DNA of 64,000 bases from contig JAFGIY010000037.1 in the NCBI GenBank assembly GCA_016929335.1, forward strand, positions 83,574-147,573, given 5' to 3'. Positions 43,461-53,265 of this stretch are shown one piece after another. How positions within the stretch are numbered: the stretch's first letter is position 1; each line of letters starts with the position of its first letter. The position numbers and the translations under genes are program-made. Under the pieces are notes generated by a model, which was not told the origin of the DNA, made no database searches, and was given only the letters and a program-made list of their open reading frames with translations. The DNA comes from Acidobacteriota bacterium (lineage in GTDB: Bacteria > Acidobacteriota > UBA6911).

Positions 43461-43522
43461 TTCGAGATTCGAGATTCGAGATCAAAATCATGAATGAGCC
43501 TCCAATCGACAATCTCGAATCT
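43461..43522. repeat. Heptamer inverted-arm element (ttcgaga)n
   Basis: ttcgagattcgagattcgagat ... atctcgaatct. Confidence 0.75.
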
Positions 43523-43591
43523 ATTTCTGGCGAAGACCAGATTTGTGCATTAAGATGCATTTTAACTGTTTTATTGAAATATTGAGGGTGT

Positions 43592-45490
43592 ATGCGGCAC
43601 GTAATCGTAGGTACTGCGGGACACATTGACCACGGCAAGAGTGCTTTAGTCCGGGCTTTGACCGGAATTGATCCCGACCGTTTGAAGGAAGAACAGCTTC
43701 GAGGCATCACCATCGATTTGGGATTTGCACATCTCGACCTGGGAGACGTGCAGATAGGGTTTGTGGATGTCCCGGGGCACGAGAAGTTTGTGAAAAACAT
43801 GCTGGCGGGAGTAGGAGGCATCGATTTTGTCCTGCTCGTAATCGCCGCCGATGAATCCATCATGCCTCAAACCCGCGAACACTTTGATATCTGCCGCCTG
43901 CTGGGAGTCAGCGCTGGAATCGTAGCCATTAATAAGATCGACATGGTTGATCCCGAAATGATCGAGCTGGTTCAGGATGAAGTTGCCGAAACGATTCAAG
44001 GATCATTCCTCGAAGCTGCGGAGATAATTCCCGTCAGCGCAAAAACAAATGAGGGAATCGACCGGTTGAAAAAAGCGATCCACGATCTGGCTGTTTCTAT
44101 CCGCCCGCGCCCGACCAATAGACTTCTCCGGCTGCCGATTGATAGGGCTTTCAGCATTCGCGGTTTTGGGACAGTTGTAACCGGGACGCTGACGTCCGGA
44201 GAAATCCAAAAAGAGCAGGAAATCGAGCTGATCCCGGGAGGACTCAAGACCAGGATTCGTGGCATTCAAGTCCACGGCGTCATGACAGGGCGCGCCGTTG
44301 CAGGACAACGCACCGCCGTAAACCTGCAGGGCGTAGATCTGACCCAAGTCGAGCGTGGGATGGTTATCACAGTTCCTCAGGTATTCCGGCCTACGCAAAT
44401 TCTTGACGTAAAGCTCCTTCTGCTTCCCAGCGCAAAACCGCTTAAAAACCTTGTCAAGGTGCGTTTTCATCAGGGAACGCTGGAGGTGCTGGCTCGAGTG
44501 GCACTGATAGGTCAGGATACTGTGGCCCCTGGTGAATCCACATATGCCCAGCTCCGTCTGGATACTCCCGTGTTCTGCCTTCATGGCGATACGTTTATTA
44601 TCCGCCAGTTCTCCCCGACCATTACAATCGGCGGAGGCACAGTCCTTCACCCTAATCCGGCCAAACACAAAAGCACAGACAAGCAAGCACTGAGCGCGCT
44701 AAAGTCATTGGATCAAGGTGAAATCCGGGACAAGATCCCCGTTCTTCTGGCTGCTGATGTCAAACGCGCAATAGACCTCGCCGAGCTTAACTCCCTTCTG
44801 GGTTTGCCGGAAACGGATCTTACGGGGATCTGCAGCGAGCTTGCTCAATCAGGCAAATTGGTAATGCTGCCGGCGCCGTCACCGATTCTGGTCCTTCCGC
44901 AGATTGTGGAATTGCTGAAAAAGGATACGCTGGCCCATGTGAGCAGCTTCCATAAAGAAAATCCCCTTCAAAAGGGCATTTCGAGAGAAGAACTGCGCAA
45001 AAGGCTTTATGATGACCTGCCGCTTGAAGTCTTCCGTTACTGTCTCGATGACCTTGTGGAAAAGGAAAAAATCGCTTTCCTGGAAGACGCAGTGTCTCTT
45101 CACGGCCGGGAAGTCCAGCTTTCCGCTGAGGGTCTGAAGCTCCGCGAAATGATTGAGGATTTCTATCAGAAGGCAGGCTATCAATCTCCGCCCTTAACGG
45201 ACCTTCAAAGCTCAGGCAGCGTGAATCCCGAAGAATTGCGCCGAATATTCTTCTGGATGTTAAAAGAAAAAATTCTGGTCAAGCTTTCCGATGATCTCAT
45301 CTATCACCGGTCAACTCTGGAAAGCATCAAGAAGCAGATAAAAGCCAAATTCGCGCCTGGAACCAAATTCGGCATAGCAGACTTCAAAGAGCTCTTCGAT
45401 ATCACACGCAAGCACGCGATTCCGCTACTCGAATATCTCGATCGGGAAAGGTTTACCCGCCGCGTCGGCAATGATCGCATTATTTTGTAG
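43592..45490 (+). CDS. selB: Selenocysteine-specific elongation factor SelB
   Basis: [45 protein letters not shown]-terminal winged-helix repeats. Confidence 0.96.
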   Translation: MRHVIVGTAGHIDHGKSALVRALTGIDPDRLKEEQLRGITIDLGFAHLDLGDVQIGFVDVPGHEKFVKNMLAGVGGIDFVLLVIAADESIMPQTREHFDICRLLGVSAGIVAINKIDMVDPEMIELVQDEVAETIQGSFLEAAEIIPVSAKTNEGIDRLKKAIHDLAVSIRPRPTNRLLRLPIDRAFSIRGFGTVVTGTLTSGEIQKEQEIELIPGGLKTRIRGIQVHGVMTGRAVAGQRTAVNLQGVDLTQVERGMVITVPQVFRPTQILDVKLLLLPSAKPLKNLVKVRFHQGTLEVLARVALIGQDTVAPGESTYAQLRLDTPVFCLHGDTFIIRQFSPTITIGGGTVLHPNPAKHKSTDKQALSALKSLDQGEIRDKIPVLLAADVKRAIDLAELNSLLGLPETDLTGICSELAQSGKLVMLPAPSPILVLPQIVELLKKDTLAHVSSFHKENPLQKGISREELRKRLYDDLPLEVFRYCLDDLVEKEKIAFLEDAVSLHGREVQLSAEGLKLREMIEDFYQKAGYQSPPLTDLQSSGSVNPEELRRIFFWMLKEKILVKLSDDLIYHRSTLESIKKQIKAKFAPGTKFGIADFKELFDITRKHAIPLLEYLDRERFTRRVGNDRIIL

Positions 45491-45557
45491 GGATAAAGGG
45501 ATTGAGAGGGGTAAAGGGGCAGAGGGGTAGAGGGGTAGAGGGGCAAAGGGACAGAGG
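45491..45557. repeat. Octamer array (ggggtaga/ggggtaaa/ggggcaga)n, left arm
   Basis: ggataaagggattgagaggggtaaaggggcagaggggtagaggggtagaggggcaaagggacagagg immediately after the selB stop. Confidence 0.9.
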
Positions 45558-45560
45558 AAT

Positions 45561-45971
45561 TTAATTAATGGCTTTGGACCTGGTTCTCAAGCTGCGGATT
45601 AATGCATCGAGCATTCTGGTAACTTCCAGCAGCCTTTCAGCAATTTTTGCAGCCTTTTCTGATGTAAGGTATCCAAGACGATCAGCTAATAAAACCTGTG
45701 TTTCAAGCTCTGCGGCTGACCCTGAGGCAATTCGCAGAAATCGGATGTACTCGACTGTACTCCAGCGTTTGTATCCCTCAGCAATGTTATACGCTATCGA
45801 TCTACTCGTTTTACGAAGCTCCGAAGTGAGCCCATATAATTCATGTTTAGGAAATTCGCAGGAAACACGATAAATTCCCACTGACAAATCAAATGCCTTC
45901 TGCCAAACAATCAAATCCTTAAACGTCTTAACCGCGCATCCGCTCACATTCCGCCTCCTCATCACTATCAC
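45561..45971 (-). CDS. Four-helix-bundle protein (S23/intervening-sequence-protein type)
   Basis: VKTFKDLIVWQKAFDLSVGIYRVSCEFPKHELYGLTSELRKTSRSIAYNIAEGYKRWSTVEYIRFLRIASGSAAELETQVLLADRLGYL. Confidence 0.93.
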   Translation of the reverse strand: MIVMRRRNVSGCAVKTFKDLIVWQKAFDLSVGIYRVSCEFPKHELYGLTSELRKTSRSIAYNIAEGYKRWSTVEYIRFLRIASGSAAELETQVLLADRLGYLTSEKAAKIAERLLEVTRMLDALIRSLRTRSKAIN

Positions 45972-46043
45972 CTCTACCCCTTTACCCCTCTGCCCCTCTG
46001 CCCATCTACCCCTTTACCCCTTTACCCCTCTACCCCTTTGTAG
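45970..46043. repeat. Octamer array, right arm (inverted relative to 45491-45557)
   Basis: cacctctacccctttacccctctgcccctctgcccatctacccctttacccctttacccctctacccctttg. Confidence 0.9.
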
Positions 46044-46077
46044 TACGCTTTGACCAGCCTTAAATCGGAGGTCATTT

Positions 46078-46269
46078 ATGTTCGGGCTTGGAACAACAGA
46101 ACTTATAGTCATTCTGGTGATTGTCGTCCTGATATTCGGCGTGAATAAAATCCCTCAACTGGGAAAGGGACTGGGAGAAGGGATTCGGAACTTTAAATCT
46201 TCCATCAAGGCTGTAAGCGAAGATACGGAAGAAAAGCCGAAAGAAGAGAAGACAAAGCCTGAAAAATAA
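46078..46269 (+). CDS. tatA: Sec-independent translocase TatA/TatE
   Basis: [43 protein letters not shown]. Confidence 0.95.
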   Translation: MFGLGTTELIVILVIVVLIFGVNKIPQLGKGLGEGIRNFKSSIKAVSEDTEEKPKEEKTKPEK

Positions 46270-46289
46270 CAGGGCGCCGCATTTCGCCA

Positions 46290-47825
46290 TCACTCAAGCT
46301 CTTCGCACCGGTATCGTATCCGCCGCAATATCCTGACTCCGCACCTCCAATCTTCGTTGACGGAAATTTTCCAAATCTCCAGGTTGGGATCCAGATAATG
46401 GAGTAATAGTTCTGTTGAATCATGATAGGAAAATACAGGCGAAATCAGATATATCTTCGGATATTGCCGGTTCAAACGTACCTCTGAAAAATAGCCGCGT
46501 CGTTCGAAATCACCGTTATTGTTGTGCTGGATTACTCTCCCCCAATAGTCTAAAGCCTGAACCGGCATGTCGGGATCTGCCGTCACTTTCAGTTCCATCA
46601 CTATCAGGGTCCCATCCCGATCTGCCCCAAGGATATCGATCCTACCCGGATCACCTCCCAAATAAACGGGTATTTGCGAATAAACAGATTCAGGAGCCAT
46701 TTCGGGGAAAAGGCGGGGGACATCATCCAGGATCAGTGATTCCAGCCACCGTTCTGCCTGAAGCCTGTAATATGGATGATGTGTGTCGGGGGAGTCCGCT
46801 CTCCTATAAAACAGAATTTCGCTTACAAGTGAACGAAGAGAGCCAAAATTATCCGCTGTCAATTCGGTTCGCAGAGGGCCCACTCCAAAATGAATTCGAT
46901 CGCGCTCCGGACCCATGACACGGGCGAACTCCAATCCCCACAGCCGAAGCGAGTCGTAATCCTGAAACCGCGGATAACGCCTGATATAATCCGGAGCCAG
47001 GTTCAATACCTGTTCAAGCTGTGAGCTCCAGTGAAACGGGCCCAGGACAGGCCAGCGAAAATCTTTGTTTTCTTCAGGGACATGAGCTTCCGGTGCTCTG
47101 CGGATTTCCGGGAAATTTGCATTTCCTTTCTTATACTCCCATATCGCCGCCTTAACACGATTGTCGTTCAGGTATCTGCATCGGTGGACAAGGATGCCGG
47201 AATAACCGGAAGGGACAAGAACATGAATTATCGGGACAGATTGAAGCCGCTTTTTGGCTTTTAGTGAAAGGATCCACAGCAAGGCCTGTCCAATCGCCAG
47301 ATGCGCTTCTTCTCCTATATCCGCATCTGCCGCAATCAACAGAAAATCCTTTCCCCGGTATCGAAACAGAACGCGAAGAAACAGACCTGAAAGGCTTCTG
47401 GCAAGATCGGATCTCCTGCTGGACTGCACAATCCGGTGTGTCGGGAATTTGCATCTCAGCCAATAGCGAACCGTCTTCCAGATCTGATGGGCCTCTTCCG
47501 CCGAATCCAGGCCCGGTTCCTGCCATGCGACATCAAATGCTTCCGGTATGGGAATTTTGGCGCTGGACAGGAAGATACGCATGCCCCATGGCTTGGACCT
47601 TATGGACGATATGGAAAGGCTCGGACCGCTTCCTTGACCGCGAAAGCGAAAGTAGACTTTCCCTCCCTGTATCCACCACTGCGGATTTATGGATTCCCAT
47701 GAGCCCAAATTCTTCGAACGCCACCTGACCTGCGCTTCGCCTGCTCTTTTTTGTGCCAGCAGTAAAAGAGCCCGGCTTTTCTGCAGATATGCGGCTACCG
47801 GCCTTTTCATTTTTTCTCCAACCAA
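46290..47825 (-). CDS. Uncharacterised protein with C-terminal PD-(D/E)XK-like motif
   Basis: GGDPGRIDILGADRDGTLIVMELKVTADPDMPVQALDYWGRV resembles NucS/DUF91-type nuclease core. Confidence 0.6.
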   Translation of the reverse strand: MVGEKMKRPVAAYLQKSRALLLLAQKRAGEAQVRWRSKNLGSWESINPQWWIQGGKVYFRFRGQGSGPSLSISSIRSKPWGMRIFLSSAKIPIPEAFDVAWQEPGLDSAEEAHQIWKTVRYWLRCKFPTHRIVQSSRRSDLARSLSGLFLRVLFRYRGKDFLLIAADADIGEEAHLAIGQALLWILSLKAKKRLQSVPIIHVLVPSGYSGILVHRCRYLNDNRVKAAIWEYKKGNANFPEIRRAPEAHVPEENKDFRWPVLGPFHWSSQLEQVLNLAPDYIRRYPRFQDYDSLRLWGLEFARVMGPERDRIHFGVGPLRTELTADNFGSLRSLVSEILFYRRADSPDTHHPYYRLQAERWLESLILDDVPRLFPEMAPESVYSQIPVYLGGDPGRIDILGADRDGTLIVMELKVTADPDMPVQALDYWGRVIQHNNNGDFERRGYFSEVRLNRQYPKIYLISPVFSYHDSTELLLHYLDPNLEIWKISVNEDWRCGVRILRRIRYRCEELE

Positions 47826-47979
47826 GTAGTTTGAGCCAGTGCCGTTTTATTTCAGGAAGTTTTTTCAATCATGGCAGTTCACGCCTCGATAGCGATTGCA
47901 ATTAATGGCAGCATGCTAGTATTATGAAGCCGTTGCACGTATCATAGCCATCAGTTCAGACGATATTGCCGAAGAAACC

Positions 47980-48309
47980 ATGGCCCGTTCAAATCGACGT
48001 CTCACTTACAAAAAGGAACTCTATTACATCGTTTGTATCGTCGGGTTGCTTGTAGTCCTGCTCTTCAGTTTTTGGGGACCGGGCGGATATCGCGACCTGC
48101 AAAAGGCACGGCTGGAGCTGCAGGAACAGCGGATACGAGTGAATGAGCTTAAGCGCAAAAACTATAATCGTATGAAATCCATCGAATCGTTGCGATCCGA
48201 CAAAAAAGCCCTGGAAAAATATGCCCGCGAGAAGGGTTACGGAAAAGAGGGTGAGATCATCCAACAGCTTCCACCGGAACCCGAAGAAAAGCCCGATCAA
48301 ACCAAATAA
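47980..48309 (+). CDS. Septum-formation-initiator-like (FtsB/DivIC) protein
   Basis: Single TM then coiled coil; SDKKALEKYAREKGYGKEGEII. Confidence 0.8.
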   Translation: MARSNRRLTYKKELYYIVCIVGLLVVLLFSFWGPGGYRDLQKARLELQEQRIRVNELKRKNYNRMKSIESLRSDKKALEKYAREKGYGKEGEIIQQLPPEPEEKPDQTK

Positions 48310-48340
48310 TCGGGCGTTCGAAATTTATAGGGAATTTTGG

Positions 48341-48357
48341 TCTCGAATCTCGAAACC
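48341..48357. repeat. Two-unit tctcgaa heptamer repeat between convergent genes
   Basis: tctcgaatctcgaaacc; related to the array at 43461. Confidence 0.5.
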
Positions 48358-48358
48358 G

Positions 48359-49636
48359 CTATAAGCTCCAGGCAACCTTCCCCTTCACGATAGTCGCTAC
48401 GGGCCCGCCGCGCAATTTCCATCCGTCAAAGGGAGTGTTGCGGCTTCGCGAGAGGAATTCCGCAGACTGGACTTCGTAATCAAGCTCCATATCCAGCACA
48501 GTTATGTCAGCCCACGATCCCTTCGCCAGAGTGCCTCGATCCAGCCCAAGAATGCGTGCCGGACCTGAGGAAAACAGCTGAGCGAGGCGTTCGAGGGTGA
48601 TGATCCCGGTTCTCACGAAACGATCGCAGATGAGCGCAACGGCGGTTTCGAGTCCCACAATGCCGAAGGCAGCCCGATCAAATTCGAGCCTTTTATCATT
48701 AATATTATGAGGAGCATGGTCCGTAGCAATGGCATCTATGTCTCCGGAAGTAATGCCGCGGACAAGTGCGTCCACATCATCTTGAGACCGCAACGGCGGA
48801 TTCACCTTAGTGTTCGTATCATAGGCGGAGACCTGAGCTTCGGTCAGCAACAAGTGATGCGGTGTCACTTCGCATGTTATCGCGGTGTTTCCTTCTTTCT
48901 TTGCGCGCAAAACGGCTTCAAGCGAGCGCCTGCATGAGAGATGCTGAATGTGCACACGTGCGCCCGTCTGCCGGGCAAGAATAGCATCGCGAATAACATG
49001 AATTTCTTCGGCAGCAGGATTCATGCCCCGCAATCCGAGGACGGTGGAATAATAACCTTCATTCATCACGCCGCCGGCGGCTAGATCTTTATCCTCGCAA
49101 TGATCGATAATCGGCAGATTGAAGATGCGTGAATACTCCATTGCGCGACGCATCACCTGATTATCCTGTACCGGATGGCCGTCATCACTGATTGCCACGA
49201 TGCCCGCCCGGCACATCTCCCCGATTTCGGCTAGGGTCTTTCCCTGGCTGCCTTTGGTAATCGCTCCGACAGGGTAGACGGCAATCTTGGAAGCCTCACG
49301 TGCCTTTTCCAGAATGAAAGACGTGACAGCCTCGGAATCGTTGACAGGCTGGGTGTTGGGCATGCATGCGACAGCTGTGAAACCGCCCCTGGCGGCAGCA
49401 TTTGTTCCCGATTCGATTGTTTCCGAATCCTCGCGCCCAGGTTCGCGGAGATGCACATGCATATCGATAAAGCCGGGTAACACGACGAGCTTGCGCGCAT
49501 CGATTTCCTTCCGGCCTTTCTTGCGAATCCTCGGCGCAATCTCAGCTATCCGTCCATCTTCGATGCCGAGGTCCATCGTTTTATTCAGTTTTTGCGACGG
49601 ATCGACGATCCGTCCTTGACGCAGTATCAGTTGCAT
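48359..49636 (-). CDS. pyrC: Dihydroorotase
   Basis: VLPGFIDMHVHLREPGREDSETIESG, ATDHAPHN. Confidence 0.97.
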   Translation of the reverse strand: MQLILRQGRIVDPSQKLNKTMDLGIEDGRIAEIAPRIRKKGRKEIDARKLVVLPGFIDMHVHLREPGREDSETIESGTNAAARGGFTAVACMPNTQPVNDSEAVTSFILEKAREASKIAVYPVGAITKGSQGKTLAEIGEMCRAGIVAISDDGHPVQDNQVMRRAMEYSRIFNLPIIDHCEDKDLAAGGVMNEGYYSTVLGLRGMNPAAEEIHVIRDAILARQTGARVHIQHLSCRRSLEAVLRAKKEGNTAITCEVTPHHLLLTEAQVSAYDTNTKVNPPLRSQDDVDALVRGITSGDIDAIATDHAPHNINDKRLEFDRAAFGIVGLETAVALICDRFVRTGIITLERLAQLFSSGPARILGLDRGTLAKGSWADITVLDMELDYEVQSAEFLSRSRNTPFDGWKLRGGPVATIVKGKVAWSL

Positions 49637-49642
49637 AAGCGC

Positions 49643-50593
49643 TCAACGAGAGGTTTTTTTCATCTTCAATCCGGAAGATCCGGAGAGAAGGTATAAAACT
49701 GCCATGCGGGTTGCCACACCATTCGCAACCTGGTTCAGGATGACCGAATAGCCTGCGTCCGCGACATCCGAATCAATTTCAACTCCTCGATTCATTGGGC
49801 CCGGATGCATGACAATGGCATCTTTTTTTGCCAAGCGCATTTTTCCCCGGGTCAACCCATAATAATTATAGTATTCGCGCGTTGTGGGGATTAAGGCTTC
49901 GTTCATCCGCTCATGCTGCAATCTTAGCATCATGATTACATCCGCGCCGTCTATCGCTTCATTCATGTTGGAAGTGATGGCAGCGCCGAGCCTGTGATAC
50001 TCCCAGGGAATCAGCGTCGGCGGACCGCACACGCGGACGTGAGCCCCCATCTTATGAAAGAGGAGCGTGTTGGATCGCGCCACACGGCTGTGGGCGATAT
50101 CTCCAATAATGGAAAGTTTCAGGCCTTCCAGGCGTCCTTTGACCGTTCGAACCGTTAAGGCATCGAGAAGCGCCTGGGTGGGATGCTCATGCATCCCATC
50201 ACCCGCATTAATAATGGAAGATCTGCACTCCCTTCCGAGCAGATGAGGAGCTCCTGCGGACTCGTGGCGAATTACAATGATATCCGGAGCCATGGCTTCA
50301 AGATTGTGTGCCGTATCCAGCAGTGTCTCTCCCTTCGTTACACTGCTGGTTGCAATCGAGAAACTCAGAATATCGGCACTCAACCTTTTTTCAGCGACTT
50401 CAAAAGAGGATCGCGTTCTGGTGGAAGGCTCGAAGAATAGATTGATGACTGTCTTCCCTCGAAGGGTGGGGACTTTCTTGACGGCTCTGGCTGAAACCTC
50501 TCTTAATGCTTCAGCCGTGTCCAGGATGAGATTAATTTCGTCAACGGAAAGCTGTTCTATGCCCAGCAGGTCTTTGTGGCTGAGAGATGCCAT
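49643..50593 (-). CDS. pyrB: Aspartate carbamoyltransferase catalytic subunit
   Basis: [52 protein letters not shown]. Confidence 0.98.
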   Translation of the reverse strand: MASLSHKDLLGIEQLSVDEINLILDTAEALREVSARAVKKVPTLRGKTVINLFFEPSTRTRSSFEVAEKRLSADILSFSIATSSVTKGETLLDTAHNLEAMAPDIIVIRHESAGAPHLLGRECRSSIINAGDGMHEHPTQALLDALTVRTVKGRLEGLKLSIIGDIAHSRVARSNTLLFHKMGAHVRVCGPPTLIPWEYHRLGAAITSNMNEAIDGADVIMMLRLQHERMNEALIPTTREYYNYYGLTRGKMRLAKKDAIVMHPGPMNRGVEIDSDVADAGYSVILNQVANGVATRMAVLYLLSGSSGLKMKKTSR

Positions 50594-50734
50594 GACACTC
50601 GCCTAGCGCGGCAAAGCCGCAATCAAATAGAATGCAGGCCGCAGAATGAGGTTCATAAGTCCGGATCCGAATTGACACAGGATGGAATCATCTGTCCTTC
50701 CGTACCCCTTTATACCGGCCCAGTTTTACCGAAC

Positions 50735-51313
50735 CTATTTCAAATCCTCCTCAATAAGCTGGGCCGGATGCGGCCTCTTGAGCAGGATTACGCGCTCCTC
50801 CTGATCTTCTTCATTCAGGCGGACCTCGATGGTTTCATCTTCCGCCGTCTGAATATGCTTGCCTACATAATCAGCCTGAATCGGCAGTTCGCGCCGGCCG
50901 CGGTCTACCAGCACGGCCAATTGGACCCGTTTAGGGCGGCCAAGATCGATAATGCCGTCCAGCGCCGCACGGATTGTTCTGCCGGTGTAGAGCACGTCGT
51001 CCACCAGCACCAGGCTGAGGTTATTGATGTCGAAATCGATTAATGTCTCACGGAGCATCGGGCGGTTGCCGACCGTGGTGAGATCATCCCTATATAAGGT
51101 GATATCAAGAATGCCGAATGGAATCGGGCGCTGAAGTATCGCTTCCACTCTTCTGCATAAACGCTTGGCCAGATGCACCCCTCGACGCCTGATGCCTATG
51201 ATGGCAAACTCGTCCTGGGGGCTCAGCTTCTCAACAATTTCGGCCGAGATCCTTGCCAGCACAAGGTCTATTTCTGCGGCCGTCATCACAAGCTTGCCTT
51301 TGAGCTTTTTCAT
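50735..51313 (-). CDS. pyrR: PyrR bifunctional regulator/uracil phosphoribosyltransferase
   Basis: IGIRRRGVHLAKRL, LVLVDDVLYTGRTIRAALDGI, LVDRGRRELPIQADYVGK. Confidence 0.97.
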   Translation of the reverse strand: MKKLKGKLVMTAAEIDLVLARISAEIVEKLSPQDEFAIIGIRRRGVHLAKRLCRRVEAILQRPIPFGILDITLYRDDLTTVGNRPMLRETLIDFDINNLSLVLVDDVLYTGRTIRAALDGIIDLGRPKRVQLAVLVDRGRRELPIQADYVGKHIQTAEDETIEVRLNEEDQEERVILLKRPHPAQLIEEDLK

Positions 51314-51416
51314 GATTTTCCCGCGGTGCAAAGCGCTTTTTCGTCGAATGCGCGGCGATAATATCACATGGAAAAATGCGTTGCAAACGGCTAGTTACAA
51401 CCTATACTGAATTGAG

Positions 51417-52256
51417 ATGATTGATAAAAAAGTTAAGGTGAAAGAAATACGGGATCTCGGTTCGCGCAACTATCTGCTGACGCTCAACACGCCTGAACAG
51501 GCTCGATTGGTCCGTCCCGGGCAGTTCATCATGCTCAAATGCGTCGAGGGCATTGATGATAGTCCGCTGCTGCGCAGACCTTTCACCGTTTTTAATATTT
51601 ATCGTCAGATCCGCAGCGGGAAACCGGCAGGGCTGGAATTGCTGGTGAAGGACGTCGGCGCCGGGACACACAAACTGGTTCAGATGAAACCCGGGGGAAT
51701 GCTCGACTGTCTCGGGCCGCAAGGCCGCGGATTTCAGATCTCGGCCGACATGCGAAACCGGGTGGAATTGGCTTGTTTAATCGCGGGCGGCGTGGGGATT
51801 GCTCCGCTTTACCTGCTCGCTCAAAGCCTGCTTTCGCAAAACGTCAAGCCTGTCCTTTTCTATGGTGGTGCGAATGTCGGGGACCTGGTGCTCCGGGAAT
51901 ACTTTGAACGGCTGGGCATGGAGATTTTCTTCACGACCGAGGATGGATCTTTCGGCAGGCGCGGATTGATCACGGAGCCGGCATCCGAATATCTTAAAAT
52001 AAATGCGCGCAAAAACATTCGCGTTTATGCCTGTGGTCCCTGGGGCATGATGAAGGCCGTTCACCTGCTCTCGGCACAGAACAATTTGCAGTGCGAAGTC
52101 AGCCTCGAAGCGCGAATGGGTTGTTCGCTGGGCGCTTGTCTTGGCTGTGTGGTCCGAAGCCGGGATCATCTGGGGGAAGAGCAGTACCTGCGCGTCTGCC
52201 AGGACGGCCCGGTCATGAACAGCCGGCTGATCGACTGGGACACTATCCCCCTTTGA
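51417..52256 (+). CDS. pyrK: Dihydroorotate dehydrogenase electron-transfer subunit
   Basis: RPGQFIMLKC, LLRRPFTVFN, GGVGIAPLYLLA, C-terminal cysteine cluster GCSLGACLGCVVR. Confidence 0.95.
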   Translation: MIDKKVKVKEIRDLGSRNYLLTLNTPEQARLVRPGQFIMLKCVEGIDDSPLLRRPFTVFNIYRQIRSGKPAGLELLVKDVGAGTHKLVQMKPGGMLDCLGPQGRGFQISADMRNRVELACLIAGGVGIAPLYLLAQSLLSQNVKPVLFYGGANVGDLVLREYFERLGMEIFFTTEDGSFGRRGLITEPASEYLKINARKNIRVYACGPWGMMKAVHLLSAQNNLQCEVSLEARMGCSLGACLGCVVRSRDHLGEEQYLRVCQDGPVMNSRLIDWDTIPL

Positions 52257-52290
52257 ACCTTAGAGTCTTCGAGCCTTAGCGTTATACTCA
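52257..52290. repeat. Short octamer array (ccttagag/tcttcgag)
   Basis: ccttagagtcttcgagccttagcg directly after the pyrK stop. Confidence 0.55.
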
Positions 52291-52302
52291 ACGATTATAG
52301 TA

Positions 52303-53265
52303 ATGCTTATGAAGAATGCTGCCTCTGAAAAATCATTGTTTAGAACTCCTCATATGGCTGTGGATATTGCCGGAGTACGCTTCAAAAATCCGGTGCTGAC
52401 GGCAAGCGGCACCTTCGGCTATGGATTGGAATTTGCCGACCTTATGGATCTCAACTCGCTCGGCGGCATCGTGGTTAAAGGTCTGTCGATGAAACCGATC
52501 AAAGGGAATCCGCCGCCCCGCATTTATGAAACCGCTTCCGGGATGCTGAATGCCATAGGCTGGCAGAACATCGGCGCAACGGAGTTCGCTGCAAAAAAGC
52601 TGCCGGCGCTTAGAAATTACGATACCAACATCATCGTGAACATTGTGGGTTTTGAGCTGAATGAATATCTGGAAGTCACCCGGTTTCTCAACGATTGTCC
52701 CGGAATTAAAGCCCTGGAACTGAACATTTCCTGCCCGAATGTCAGCAAGGGTGGTTTTCATTACAACAAGGATCCGCGTGATACATTCACAATAACAGCC
52801 GAAACCAAGAAAGCATCTCCGCGCCTTCCTCTTTGGGTGAAGCTTTCGCCCAATGTCACGGATATCCGCGAATTCGCCAGAGCGTGCGAAGATGCCGGTG
52901 CGGACGCCCTGTCGGTTGTAAACACTTTCATGGGCATGGCCATCGATATTGAGAAACAACGGCCCAGGCTGCGATTCCGGACCGGAGGGCTTTCAGGCCC
53001 GGCTATCAAGCCTATCGCATTGAGACTGGTCTGGGAGGCGTGCCAGGCGGTGAAAATACCCGTCATCGGCATCGGCGGAATTGCCTCAGCAGGCGATGCG
53101 CTCGAATTCCTCATCGCGGGCGCTCGCGCCGTTCAAGTGGGGACCGCTAATTTCTATCGCCCGGACGCTTCTCAATCTGTCGCTTTGGGCCTTCAGGAAT
53201 ACTGCCGGTTGCGCCACATCGATGACATTAACGAACTAATCGGGAGCCTTCGAACATATGAATGA
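52303..53265 (+). CDS. pyrD: Dihydroorotate dehydrogenase catalytic subunit
   Basis: LTASGTFGYGLEF, GGIVVKGLSMKP, LELNISCPNV, GIGGIASAGDALEFLIAGARAVQVGTANF. Confidence 0.97.
   Translation: MLMKNAASEKSLFRTPHMAVDIAGVRFKNPVLTASGTFGYGLEFADLMDLNSLGGIVVKGLSMKPIKGNPPPRIYETASGMLNAIGWQNIGATEFAAKKLPALRNYDTNIIVNIVGFELNEYLEVTRFLNDCPGIKALELNISCPNVSKGGFHYNKDPRDTFTITAETKKASPRLPLWVKLSPNVTDIREFARACEDAGADALSVVNTFMGMAIDIEKQRPRLRFRTGGLSGPAIKPIALRLVWEACQAVKIPVIGIGGIASAGDALEFLIAGARAVQVGTANFYRPDASQSVALGLQEYCRLRHIDDINELIGSLRTYE

Noticed and set aside
45304-45546. 80-aa minus-strand ORF beginning [20 protein letters not shown]
   Set aside because: N-terminus is the translated octamer array; rest is antisense to selB.
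45561-45971. Four-helix-bundle ORF as part of a diversity-generating retroelement
   Set aside because: No reverse transcriptase and no template/variable repeat pair seen nearby.
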